Below are positions 30,513-38,705 of a stretch of 64,000 nt of DNA, one piece after another. The notes under the pieces are model-generated. The model was not told where the DNA came from. It ran no database searches and saw only the letters and a list, made by a program, of their open reading frames with translations. The stretch lies in contig NZ_JAOSZE010000018.1 in assembly GCF_025630775.1 (NCBI RefSeq), positions 1 through 64,000 on the forward strand, written 5' to 3'. This DNA comes from Actinoplanes sp. KI2 (GTDB lineage Bacteria; Actinomycetota; Actinomycetes; Mycobacteriales; Micromonosporaceae). A program made the translations under genes and the position numbers. Numbering within the stretch: position 1 is the first letter of the stretch; each line of letters opens with the position of its first letter.

Positions 30513-31426
30513 AGCTCGACCTCCTTGCGGTTCAGGAACCGGGACAACGGCAGCACGATCGCCGTCACCACGAGGAACAGCACCACGTTGCCGGCGGTGG
30601 ACAGGCCGTAGAAGCCGGCCTGGTACTGCTTGTAGATCACCGACGCGATCACGTCGGAGGTGAAGCCGGGGCCGCCCCGGGTCATCGCCCAGATCAGGTC
30701 GAACGAGCGCAGGCCGCCGATCAGCGACAGCGTGATCACGGTGACCGTCGCGGGCCGGGCCAGCGGCAGCACGATGTGCCGGAAGTTCGCCCAGGCGCCC
30801 GCGCCGTCGACTCGGGCCGCCTCGAAGTACTCCTGCGGGATCGAGACGATGCCGGCGATGTAGATCAGCGTCGCCAGGCCCACACCCTTCCAGACGTCGA
30901 CGAGGGCGACCGACAGCAGCGCGTACGAGGGATCGGTCAGCCAGCCCGGCCCCTGGACGCCGAGCACGGCCAGGGACTGGTTGATCAGGCCCTTCTCCGG
31001 GTTCATCAGGACCGTGAAGGTCAGGCCGACGCCGATCGTGGAGACCAGCACCGGGAAGAACACGACCGAGCGCAGGTAGCCCCGGGCGAGGATCTGCGAG
31101 GTGAGCAGCATCGCCAGCAGCAGGCCGAGGACGACCTTCAGCCCCGAGGTGACCACCGCGTAGATCAGGGTGTGCCACAGGCTGGTGACGAGCGCCGGCT
31201 CCTTGAAGAACGTCACGTAGTTGCCGAACCCGATGAACTTCGAGTCGAAGATGCTCCACCGGGTGAGGCTGAAGTAGAACGCGATGACGGTCGGCACGAT
31301 GAAGAGCACGCCGTAGATCACGGCGGCCGGGAGATAGAACCAGGTGGGGTACGGGCTCCTGGCCCGTACCCGGCCCGCCGAGGAGACTTCGGTCCCGGCG
31401 GACCGGGTCACGGTGGTGGTTGCCAC
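30509..31426 (-). CDS. ABC sugar importer permease (MalF-like)
   Basis: 305 residues from GTG 31426, preceded by AGGAGAG. A polar N-terminal region (about 1-25) is followed by six membrane segments; the ATPase-contact loop is EYFEAARVDGAGAWANFRHIVLPLARP, typical of CUT1 family MalF-type permeases. YPTWFYLPAAVIYGVLFIVPT and SLTRWSIFDSKFIGFGNY are family-typical. It follows the solute-binding protein by 12 nt and overlaps the second permease, so all are one operon with the rhamnosidase first. Confidence 0.95.
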   Translation of the reverse strand: MATTTVTRSAGTEVSSAGRVRARSPYPTWFYLPAAVIYGVLFIVPTVIAFYFSLTRWSIFDSKFIGFGNYVTFFKEPALVTSLWHTLIYAVVTSGLKVVLGLLLAMLLTSQILARGYLRSVVFFPVLVSTIGVGLTFTVLMNPEKGLINQSLAVLGVQGPGWLTDPSYALLSVALVDVWKGVGLATLIYIAGIVSIPQEYFEAARVDGAGAWANFRHIVLPLARPATVTVITLSLIGGLRSFDLIWAMTRGGPGFTSDVIASVIYKQYQAGFYGLSTAGNVVLFLVVTAIVLPLSRFLNRKEVEL

Positions 31427-31437
31427 GGGCTGCTCTC

Positions 31438-32748
31438 CTACCAGCCCGGCAGCCCGAGCTGCTGGGCCTGCTTCTTCACGTCCTCGTCGTACTGCTTGGC
31501 GCCGGCGTCGGCCTTGCTGATGCCGGAGCCGACCTCGACGCAGATCTGCTCGAGCGCCGGGCCCTTGACCGGGGAGAGGAACTCGAGCGCGAGGCTGGAG
31601 TTGCCGCCGTCGATGTAGGTCTGCATGTCCTTGACCGCCTGCGGCACCGAGTCCGGCAGGGTGCAACCCTTGACCGCGTACGGGCCGGTCGGCTCGGTGG
31701 CCGTGGTCTGCGAGGTGCAGCCGTCCGGGGTGGCGATGTAGGCGACGAACTTCTTGGCCGCGTCCAGCTTGGCGCCGGTCGTCGTCTTCGGGATGTAGAC
31801 GCCGCCCGGCGCCCAGACCGTCAGGTTGTTCTTCGCCGCGTCGGCGCCGGGTATCGCGAACAGGCCGATCCTGTTCCCGGTGCCCGGGTTGTCGGCGATC
31901 AGCTGGCTGAGCAGCGCCGAGAGGATCGGGTACTGGGCGCCCTTGCCCTGGGCGAGGTAGCGCAGCGCGTCGGGGAGCTTGGCCGAGGCGAAGTCCTTGT
32001 TCTGGTAGCCGAGGTCGTGCACCTGCTGCAGGTGCTGGAAGCCGGCCAGCGCGGCCGGCGTGGTCGCGTACTTGGCCTGGTTGGCCGTGTACTTCTCGGC
32101 GAACTGCGGGTCGGCGGCGAGCACGTTGGCGAAGTCGCCCAGCACGAACAGCTGCGAGGTCCACGTCTCGCCGTACGACTGGATCACCGGGTCGACGCCC
32201 GCGGCCTTGATCTTCTTGCTGTTGGCGATGAAGTCGTCCCAGATCTTGGGCACCTGCAGACCGAGCTTCGCGTACACGTCTTTGTTGTAGAGGATCGCGC
32301 CGGCCATGAAGCCACCCATCGGCACGCCGTAGACCTTGCCGTTCGAGGTGACCGTGGTGGCGAAGTTCTTGTCCAGGCTGCCGATGTGCTGGCTGTCGTC
32401 GTACGGAACGAGGTTCTTCTCCGGCGCGAGGGCTTGGAACAGCGAACCCGAGTTGTAGGCGAAGACGTCGCTCATGTCGCCGGTCGACAGCCGGGTCTTG
32501 ACCAGGTTGTCGCCGTCGGTGCCCTGCGGCCGGGTCTCCACCTTGACCTCGATGGTCGGGTTCTTCGCGGTGAAGTCCTTCACCAGCTGGTTCGCGACCT
32601 TGACGGTCTCCTGCCCGTTGTCCACCAGGTAGTTGATCGTGACCTTGCCGCCGCTGGAGTCGCTGGAGCCGAGGCTGCCGGCGCTGCACCCGGCGAGCGC
32701 CATCGAGCCGGCCGCGAGCAGGGCGATCGCTATGTGGGGTGTTCTCAT
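31438..32748 (-). CDS. ABC sugar importer solute-binding lipoprotein
   Basis: 436 residues from ATG 32748, with GGAGGA seven nt upstream. The signal MRTPHIAIALLAAGSMALAGC has lipobox LAGC. The mature protein shows the family 1 extracellular binding protein pattern: VTINYLVDNGQETVKVANQL at the start, SDVFAYNSGSLFQAL, ILYNKDVYAKLGLQVP and a KTWDDF-like hinge (PKIWDDFIANSKK). It would capture a saccharide outside the membrane and deliver it to the two permeases encoded downstream. It starts one nt after the stop of the GH78 gene, so enzyme and importer are co-expressed. Confidence 0.95.
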   Translation of the reverse strand: MRTPHIAIALLAAGSMALAGCSAGSLGSSDSSGGKVTINYLVDNGQETVKVANQLVKDFTAKNPTIEVKVETRPQGTDGDNLVKTRLSTGDMSDVFAYNSGSLFQALAPEKNLVPYDDSQHIGSLDKNFATTVTSNGKVYGVPMGGFMAGAILYNKDVYAKLGLQVPKIWDDFIANSKKIKAAGVDPVIQSYGETWTSQLFVLGDFANVLAADPQFAEKYTANQAKYATTPAALAGFQHLQQVHDLGYQNKDFASAKLPDALRYLAQGKGAQYPILSALLSQLIADNPGTGNRIGLFAIPGADAAKNNLTVWAPGGVYIPKTTTGAKLDAAKKFVAYIATPDGCTSQTTATEPTGPYAVKGCTLPDSVPQAVKDMQTYIDGGNSSLALEFLSPVKGPALEQICVEVGSGISKADAGAKQYDEDVKKQAQQLGLPGW

Positions 32749-32749
32749 C

Positions 32750-35536
32750 TCAATTTCCTCCGGGGGAGTAGAGGGCGCGCATCCGATCGGCGCCCGGGAT
32801 GAATCCGTCCGCGGTGGCGGCGTCGACGACCGACGCCGCCGGCGCGTCGAAGAAGCGTGCGAGCCGGTCGGCGAGCACGGCCTCGTCGGCCGCCACCCCC
32901 GACTCGGTTGCGGCGGCGACCAGCCGGTCCCAGCTGGGTGCGTGGTCCATCAGCTGCCGGATCGAGAGCTCCGCGGGCAGATCAACCGCTTGCGCGTACG
33001 GGTCGGGGACGCGCCATTCGTGCCGCCCGTGGCGTACCTCCCGGTCGTGGTCCTCGCCGGGCACCCGGACGACGGCCGAGGCACCCACCGGAACCACGAC
33101 GGTGAGGTGGAGCTCGCCGCCCGATCGCTGCCAGGCGACCGACGCCTCCCCGTAGGGCGTCAGGTGCCGGGCGGCGGCCCGGGACAGCCGGGCGTTCGGC
33201 AGCGGCCGCACCTCGATCAGCTGGTAGCCGGGCGCGCCCGGGGCCAGGCCCGCGACCCGCCGGTGCAGCCAGTCGGCGACCGCGCCGAGCGCGTAGTGGT
33301 TGAACGAGGTCATCTCGCCCGGGTTGATCGAGCCGTCCGGCAGCATGCTGTCCCACCGCTCCCAGACGGTGGTCGCACCCATCGTCACCGGGTACAGCCA
33401 GGACGGGCAGCCGGTCTGCAGCAGCAGCCGGTACGCGAGGTCGTCGTGCCCGGTGTCGGCCAGCGCGTCGGTCATCAGCGGCGTGCCGACGAACCCGGTG
33501 CTGATCCGGAACCCGGCGGCCCGCACCAGGTCGGCGAGCCGCTCGCCCGCGTTCACCCGCTGCCCGGCGTCCGGGAGCAACGCCCACTGCAGGGCGAGCG
33601 CGTACGTGGTGGCCGCGTCGCCGAGCACCCGGCCGCCGGGCGTGACGTACTCCCGGGCGAACGCCTGCCGCACCCGGGCGGCCAGCTCCCCGTACTCGCG
33701 GGCGGTGTCCGGGTCGCCGGCCACCTCGGCGGCGAGCGAGACGATCTCGGCGCTGCGCGCGAGGTGCGCGGTGGCGATGACGTCCGGGTCGGCCTTGGCC
33801 CGGAACGGGTCCTCGGGCGGGGCGGCCGGGTCGAGCCAGTCGCCGAACTGGAAGCCGCCCGACCACAGCAGGTCCGGCCCGGCCAGCGCGGCCATCCGGT
33901 CGACCCAGCCGCGCATGCTGGGCAGCTGCCGTTCGAGCAGGTCCCGGTCGCCGGTGCGGCGGTAGAGCACCCAGGGCACGATGGTGGCCGCGTCGCCCCA
34001 GGCCGCGGTCGCCGGGCCGGGCCGGCGGATGACGTCCGGGATCACGTACGGGACGGAGCCGTCCTTCTGCTGCTCGGCGGCGAGGTCGGCGAGCCAGCCG
34101 CCGAGGAAGCCCGCGGTGTCGAACAGGAAGCTTGCGGTGGGCGAGAAGACCTGGATGTCGCCGGTCCAGCCGAGCCGCTCGTCGCGCTGCGGGCAGTCGG
34201 TGGGCACGTCGACGAAGTTGCCGCGCATCCCCCAGACGACGTTCTCGTGGAAGCGGTCGAGCAACTCGTGGTCGCTCTCGAACCATCCGGTCCGCCGCAG
34301 GTCGGTGCCGACCACGACGGCCTCGGCGTCCGCGCGCTCGACGGTCGTGCCGGTCACCTCGGCGTACCGGAAGCCGTGGAAGGTGAGCTCGGGCTCGAGG
34401 ACGGTCTCGGCCGGCCCGGCCAGCAGGTAGGTGTCGGTGGCCCGCGCCGTGCGCAGGGGGCGGACGCCCAGTTCGCCGTGCTCGAGGACCTCGGCGTGGC
34501 GGATGGTGATCTCGTCGCCGGGAGCGCCGCCGCGGACTCGCAGGCGGACCCGGCCGACCAGGTTCTGGCCGAAGTCGACAAGCGTCCTGCCGCTCGGCGA
34601 CCTGGTCACCGCCACCGCCGGGACGACCTGGGTGATGCGGACGGGCGGCCCGTCCGGGGCGACCAGCAGGGCCAGGTCGGCGTCGAGCACGTCCACGGCG
34701 CCCGCCGGCCCGGGTGCGCGACGCAGATCGGTGCGCTGGCCGTCGTAGAGGTCGTCGGCCACGATGCGGCTCGCCCGGGCGGTCCACGAGCCGTCGGTGG
34801 CGAGCACGTGCACCGTGCCGTCGGCGGTGGTCGCCTCCAACTGGGCCAGGGCGGCGAGCCGGTCGCCGTAGACCGCGTGTCGTCCCTGGAAACCGAGCCG
34901 GCCGCGGAACCAGCCGTTGCCGAGCAGGATCTCCAGGCGGTTCGGGCCGGCCGTGACCAGGTCGGTGACGTCGTACGTCTGGTAGCGCAGCCGGTGCTGG
35001 TAGGCCGTCCAGCCCGGGGTCAGCTGCTGGTCGCCGACCCGCTTGCCGTTCAGGCTCGCGACGTAGAGGCCGTGCGCCGTCGCGTACAGCCGGGCCTTGA
35101 CGATGTCGCCGGGGAGCACCACCTCGGCGGCCAGCAGCGGGGCCGGGTCGCCGATCCCGGCGTTGTCGCGGGGGCTGATCGGGCGGGCGGTCCAGTCGGC
35201 GGCGGTGAGCGGGCCGGCCTCGACCACGCCGGGGGCGGACCACTCGCTCCACGAGGTGGCGTCGCCGACCCGGACCCGTACCGAGGCTTGCTCCTTGGCC
35301 CGCAGCGGCTCGCCCGGCCAGGGAACCAGGATCTGCTCGCCGGAGGCGGCGGACCGCACCTCGGGGGCGGCCGCGCCGCGGCTGATCTCGATCTCGTAGC
35401 GGGCCTGCGCCCAGTCCGGTGGCGCGGCCGGGACCTGCCAGGACAGGCGCGGGGTCGCGGTGCCGATGCCGAGCACCGGGCGGTCGGCCGGATGGTGGTC
35501 GAAGCGAAGGTCGGTCGGTGCGGCGAGCTCGGGCAT
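32750..35536 (-). CDS. Alpha-L-rhamnosidase (GH78)
   Basis: 928 residues from ATG 35536, with CTGGAG upstream; no signal peptide, so it is probably cytoplasmic. It cleaves terminal alpha-L-rhamnose. Domains: an N-terminal fibronectin-like region (PELAAPTDLRFDHHPADRPVL, PRLSWQ), beta-sandwich domains (YATAHGLYVASLNGKRVGD, LEILLGNGWFRGR), then the catalytic (alpha/alpha)6 barrel with the hallmark TDCPQRDERLGWTGDIQVF and further SFNHYALGAVADWLHRRVAG, and a C-terminal beta-sandwich. First gene of an operon with the ABC importer, which implies uptake of a rhamnosylated saccharide and intracellular hydrolysis. A LacI-type palindrome sits at 35551, and an AraC regulator is divergent. Confidence 0.94.
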   Translation of the reverse strand: MPELAAPTDLRFDHHPADRPVLGIGTATPRLSWQVPAAPPDWAQARYEIEISRGAAAPEVRSAASGEQILVPWPGEPLRAKEQASVRVRVGDATSWSEWSAPGVVEAGPLTAADWTARPISPRDNAGIGDPAPLLAAEVVLPGDIVKARLYATAHGLYVASLNGKRVGDQQLTPGWTAYQHRLRYQTYDVTDLVTAGPNRLEILLGNGWFRGRLGFQGRHAVYGDRLAALAQLEATTADGTVHVLATDGSWTARASRIVADDLYDGQRTDLRRAPGPAGAVDVLDADLALLVAPDGPPVRITQVVPAVAVTRSPSGRTLVDFGQNLVGRVRLRVRGGAPGDEITIRHAEVLEHGELGVRPLRTARATDTYLLAGPAETVLEPELTFHGFRYAEVTGTTVERADAEAVVVGTDLRRTGWFESDHELLDRFHENVVWGMRGNFVDVPTDCPQRDERLGWTGDIQVFSPTASFLFDTAGFLGGWLADLAAEQQKDGSVPYVIPDVIRRPGPATAAWGDAATIVPWVLYRRTGDRDLLERQLPSMRGWVDRMAALAGPDLLWSGGFQFGDWLDPAAPPEDPFRAKADPDVIATAHLARSAEIVSLAAEVAGDPDTAREYGELAARVRQAFAREYVTPGGRVLGDAATTYALALQWALLPDAGQRVNAGERLADLVRAAGFRISTGFVGTPLMTDALADTGHDDLAYRLLLQTGCPSWLYPVTMGATTVWERWDSMLPDGSINPGEMTSFNHYALGAVADWLHRRVAGLAPGAPGYQLIEVRPLPNARLSRAAARHLTPYGEASVAWQRSGGELHLTVVVPVGASAVVRVPGEDHDREVRHGRHEWRVPDPYAQAVDLPAELSIRQLMDHAPSWDRLVAAATESGVAADEAVLADRLARFFDAPAASVVDAATADGFIPGADRMRALYSPGGN

Positions 35537-35550
35537 GACACTCCAGGGGG

Positions 35551-35562
35551 TGAAACGATTCA
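35551..35562. promoter_or_regulatory. LacI-type palindrome upstream of the rhamnosidase
   Basis: TGAAACGATTCA, one base from the canonical LacI-family operator TGAAACGTTTCA with central CG. It lies 15 nt upstream of the GH78 start. Related GTTTCG half-sites occur at about 35592 and 35614. No LacI-family gene is in the window; the adjacent regulator is AraC-type. Confidence 0.5.
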
Positions 35563-35712
35563 AGAACCGGCCCGAGCGGGCCGATCGCAAAGTTTCGGCT
35601 TGATGGCGGGGACGTTTCGCCTGCACCCGATCCTGCGGCGTGGCGTGCGTCACGACATAGCCCGATGTGCACCGGAGGTAGCACGAAATTCACCTGGGTC
35701 TTACCGTGGGGC

Positions 35713-36621
35713 ATGGACGTGGACGTCTTCCCGATCGAGCAGACCCGCACGTTGCTGCATATCATCGACGGGTCGCTGACGTTCGCGGGGCACTACGTGC
35801 ACGAGGACGTGCACCCGATCCACACCCACAGCTTCGTCGAGATCGCCGTGGTGATCGGCGGCGAGGGCGCCCAGCGCAGCCTGGCCGGGCGCACGCCGCT
35901 CGAGGTCGGCGACGTGCTGGTGCTGCGGCCCGGCGTCTGGCACGGGTACGAGGACTGCCGCGGGCTCGACCTGTACAACTGCGGGTTCTCCACCGAGCTG
36001 CTGCGCCGCGAGCTGGCCTGGACCAGGCAGGACCCGCAGCTCGGCCACCTGCTCTGGACCGGGCCGTACGCCGAGCAGCGTCGCGGCATCCTGACCGGGC
36101 ACCTGGCGAAGCCGGCCTACGACGAGTGCGTCGAGCATCTCGAGCGGCTGCACGACCTGCGCGGCGTCGAGGTCGCCACCCACCGCGGCGACCTGATCGG
36201 GCGGCTCACCCTGTTCCTGAGCTGCCTGGCCCGCGCGCTCGCCCCGGCCGGCGCACCCGGCTCGGAGATCCATCCGGCCGTGCTCGAAGGCATGCGGATC
36301 ATGGAGGAGCGGCCGGCGTACCACTGGACGCTGCCGTCGCTCGCCGCCGAGCTGCACCTCGCGCCCGGCTACCTGGTGCGGCTGTTCAAGTCGGCGACCG
36401 GGCTGCCGCCGATGGCGTACCTCTCCCGGCACCGCGTCGAGCTGGCCGCGAACCGGCTGCTGCACACCGACCAGCCGATCAACCGGATCGGCGAGTCGGT
36501 CGGCTGGCCCGACCAGAACTACTTCGCCCGGCGTTTCAAGTCGCACTACGGTCTGAGCGCCTCGACGTATCGGGCGAGGTTCACCCGGCGGATGGGTTTG
36601 CCGAAAGCGGCCGAGGGGTAG
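35713..36621 (+). CDS. AraC-family regulator of the rhamnosidase locus
   Basis: About 302 residues from ATG 35713 (35665 is an upstream alternative). The N-terminal cupin-like domain contains HYVHEDVHPIHTHSFVEIAVV and VGDVLVLRPGVWHGYEDC, typical of sugar-binding AraC proteins such as RhaS/RhaR. The C-terminal domain has two helix-turn-helices (LPSLAAELHLAPGYLVRLFK and INRIGESVGWPDQNYFARRF) with HYGLSASTYRARF at the end. It is divergent from the GH78-importer operon across 176 bp and is likely its sugar-responsive regulator. The MHS transporter follows on the same strand. Confidence 0.9.
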   Translation: MDVDVFPIEQTRTLLHIIDGSLTFAGHYVHEDVHPIHTHSFVEIAVVIGGEGAQRSLAGRTPLEVGDVLVLRPGVWHGYEDCRGLDLYNCGFSTELLRRELAWTRQDPQLGHLLWTGPYAEQRRGILTGHLAKPAYDECVEHLERLHDLRGVEVATHRGDLIGRLTLFLSCLARALAPAGAPGSEIHPAVLEGMRIMEERPAYHWTLPSLAAELHLAPGYLVRLFKSATGLPPMAYLSRHRVELAANRLLHTDQPINRIGESVGWPDQNYFARRFKSHYGLSASTYRARFTRRMGLPKAAEG

Positions 36622-36635
36622 ATAGCCCTCAATTT

Positions 36636-36703
36636 TTCCGGCTCCCAGTTCCGGCTTCCGGTTTCCGGCTTCCGGTTTCCGGCTCCCGGCTCCGGCTTTC
36701 CGG
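36636..36703. repeat. Heptamer tandem repeat (TTCCGGC/TTCCGGT)
   Basis: Between the AraC gene and the MHS transporter, about nine copies of TTCCGG plus C or T occur with a period of mostly 7 bp, slightly degenerate (TCCCGGC variants). It ends just before the GTGGAGG ribosome site of the transporter and probably lies in the leader RNA. Slippage there could alter the leader length. Confidence 0.8.
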
Positions 36704-36714
36704 TGGAGGCAACC

Positions 36715-38025
36715 ATGGGCACCGACCTTGCGCCCGGCGGAACACAGCGCCGCCGGGCCGCCATCGCCAGCACCGTCGGCACCACCATCGAGTGGTACGA
36801 CTTCTTCCTCTACAACACGGCCGCGTCACTGATTTTCCCGGCCCTGTTCTTCCCCAAGCAGGCGGCCTTCACCGGCATCCTGCTGTCGTTCGGCACGCAG
36901 TTCGTCGGCTTCGCCGCGCGGCCGGTCGGCGCGGCGATCTTCGGTCACTACGGCGACCGGATCGGCCGCAAGGCCACGCTGATCGCGACGCTGCTGCTGA
37001 TGGGCATCGCGACCGCGCTGATCGGGGTGCTGCCCACCTACGCCTCGATCGGGTACGCGGCTCCGGTGCTGCTCACCCTGCTGCGGATTCTGCAGGGCAT
37101 CGGGGTCGGCGGGGAGTGGGGCGGGTCGGTCCTGCTGTCGATGGAGTGGGGAGCGCGGCGGCGGCGCGGGCTGATGGCCTCGTGGCCGCAGCTGGGCGTG
37201 CCGCTCGGGCTGGTGCTGTCCACCGGCGTGGTGCGGCTGATGACCGACTGGACCGGGGCGTCCTTCGACAACTGGGGCTGGCGGATCCCGTTCCTGCTCA
37301 GCATCGTGCTGATCGGGGTGGGCCTGTACGTGCGGCTGCGGGTGCTGGAGAGCCCCGAGTTCGAGGCCGTTCGTAAGACGGAGAACATCGTGAAGCGCCC
37401 GCTGATCGAGGTGATCCGCACGGAGTGGAAGCAAATTCTAACTTCGGCTTTCGTACGGATGGGGGAACAGGCACCCTTCTACCTCTTCACCAGCTTCGTC
37501 CTGACGTACGCCACGAAGCACCTGGATCTGACCCGGGACAAGGTTCTCGACTACATCCTGGTCGCCGCGGCGATCGGCCTGATCTCCGTACCCCTCTTCG
37601 GCCATCTATCCGATATATACGGACGGCGCCGCGTCTACGGTACGGGCATCGTGCTGACGGCGCTGTTCGCGTTCCCGTACTTCGGGCTGCTCAACACCAA
37701 GGAATCGGTGCTGGTCCTGATCGCGATCGTGGTGTCGCTGATCTTCCACGACATGCAGTACGGTCCGCAGGCGGCGCTGATCGCCGAGGGCTTCGGCACC
37801 AACTTGCGGTACTCGGGCGCCGGCCTGGGCTACCAGCTGGCCTCGGTGATCGCCGGCGGCCCGGCCCCGCTGATCGCCACCAAGATCCTTCAGGAGACGA
37901 ACTCGAGCACCGGCATCAGCTGGTACATCATCGGCTGCTGCGTGCTCGGCTTCGCGGCGCTGCTGCTGATGCCGCGCCGGGCAACCACCCCGGTGGCCGA
38001 GAGCGAGGCGGAGCTGCGGCGCTGA
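36715..38025 (+). CDS. MFS transporter, metabolite:H+ symporter (MHS) family
   Basis: 436 residues from ATG 36715, with GGAGG five nt upstream. Twelve membrane segments. The MHS family is shown by GTTIEWYDFFLYNTAA in TM1, FAARPVGAAIFGHYGDRIGRK (signature loop 2-3 with DRxGRK), LLRILQGIGVGGEWGGSVL and LSDIYGRRRVYGTG between helices 8 and 9. MHS carriers import organic acids, shikimate, proline or related compounds with protons. The substrate is unknown; the nearby rhamnosidase locus does not require it. It lies downstream of the AraC gene behind a heptamer repeat. Confidence 0.92.
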   Translation: MGTDLAPGGTQRRRAAIASTVGTTIEWYDFFLYNTAASLIFPALFFPKQAAFTGILLSFGTQFVGFAARPVGAAIFGHYGDRIGRKATLIATLLLMGIATALIGVLPTYASIGYAAPVLLTLLRILQGIGVGGEWGGSVLLSMEWGARRRRGLMASWPQLGVPLGLVLSTGVVRLMTDWTGASFDNWGWRIPFLLSIVLIGVGLYVRLRVLESPEFEAVRKTENIVKRPLIEVIRTEWKQILTSAFVRMGEQAPFYLFTSFVLTYATKHLDLTRDKVLDYILVAAAIGLISVPLFGHLSDIYGRRRVYGTGIVLTALFAFPYFGLLNTKESVLVLIAIVVSLIFHDMQYGPQAALIAEGFGTNLRYSGAGLGYQLASVIAGGPAPLIATKILQETNSSTGISWYIIGCCVLGFAALLLMPRRATTPVAESEAELRR

Positions 38026-38045
38026 CCCGACTATGATCACCGCCG

Positions 38046-38609
38046 ATGCGAACGCTGATGATCCGATCCGTGCAGGTCGCCGTGGTGGTGGTGCTGGTGG
38101 CCGTGGGCTATCAGGCCTATCGCGCCCAGCGGGAGGCGTCGGCCGCGGCCGCCTCCCTCGGGACGAACCTGGTTCTCGGGCCGGCCGGGATCGCCCGGAT
38201 CCGGCTGGGCATGACCGCGGCCGAGGCGAGCGCCACCGGCAACATCCGGTACCAGCCGGTCTGGCCCACCGCGGGCGAGCGGAACTGCGCGATCCTGATG
38301 ACCGAGGACGCGGTCTTCCACTTCTCGCGCACCTTCGGGCTCGCGATCATCACGGCCCCGGATGCGGTGCGGACGCCGGAGGGTATCGGCGCGGGCGCCA
38401 CCATCGCGCAGGTGCGGGCCGCGTACCCGAAGGTCCACCAGCTCGACGTGGGCACGGCCGATCTGCCGGTGCGGGTGGCCGGCCGGTACGCCGCGCCGGT
38501 GCCGGGCAACGCGGCGGCCAGCTACCGCTTCGTCTTCGACGCCGACCGCGTGCGGTTCGTCTCGCTCGTCCTCGACGACCAGGGCGAGGAGTGCACCGCC
38601 GGGAAGTGA
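38046..38609 (+). CDS. Hypothetical membrane-anchored protein
   Basis: 187 residues from ATG 38046 (an alternative ATG is at 38058). One N-terminal hydrophobic helix (about 10-25) acts as anchor or uncleaved signal; the rest is a mostly beta-rich extracytoplasmic domain with ARIRLGMTAAEASATG, a segment resembling short membrane-attached domains that start with an RLGMT-type repeat, and three Cys. Its mid region GATIAQVRAAYP and FVFDADRVRFVSLVLD are common in actinobacterial secreted hypotheticals. I do not recognise a named function. It follows the MHS transporter by 20 nt, probably in the same transcript. Confidence 0.6.
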   Translation: MRTLMIRSVQVAVVVVLVAVGYQAYRAQREASAAAASLGTNLVLGPAGIARIRLGMTAAEASATGNIRYQPVWPTAGERNCAILMTEDAVFHFSRTFGLAIITAPDAVRTPEGIGAGATIAQVRAAYPKVHQLDVGTADLPVRVAGRYAAPVPGNAAASYRFVFDADRVRFVSLVLDDQGEECTAGK

Positions 38610-38640
38610 CCACGCCGGCTGCTGGGTCCGCCGGGCGGGC

Positions 38641-38701
38641 GCCGATCGGGGCCGCTGAAGCCCGGGCCGGTGCCGATCGGGCCCGCTGAAGCCCGAGCCG
38701 G
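38641..38701. repeat. Two 30-bp direct repeats between convergent genes
   Basis: GCCGATCGGG followed by CCGCTGAAG-type sequence occurs at 38641-38670 and again at 38672-38701, with three mismatches. It lies between the convergent hypothetical gene and phoD. No hairpin strong enough to be named as terminator was seen. Confidence 0.75.
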
Positions 38702-38705
38702 CCGG

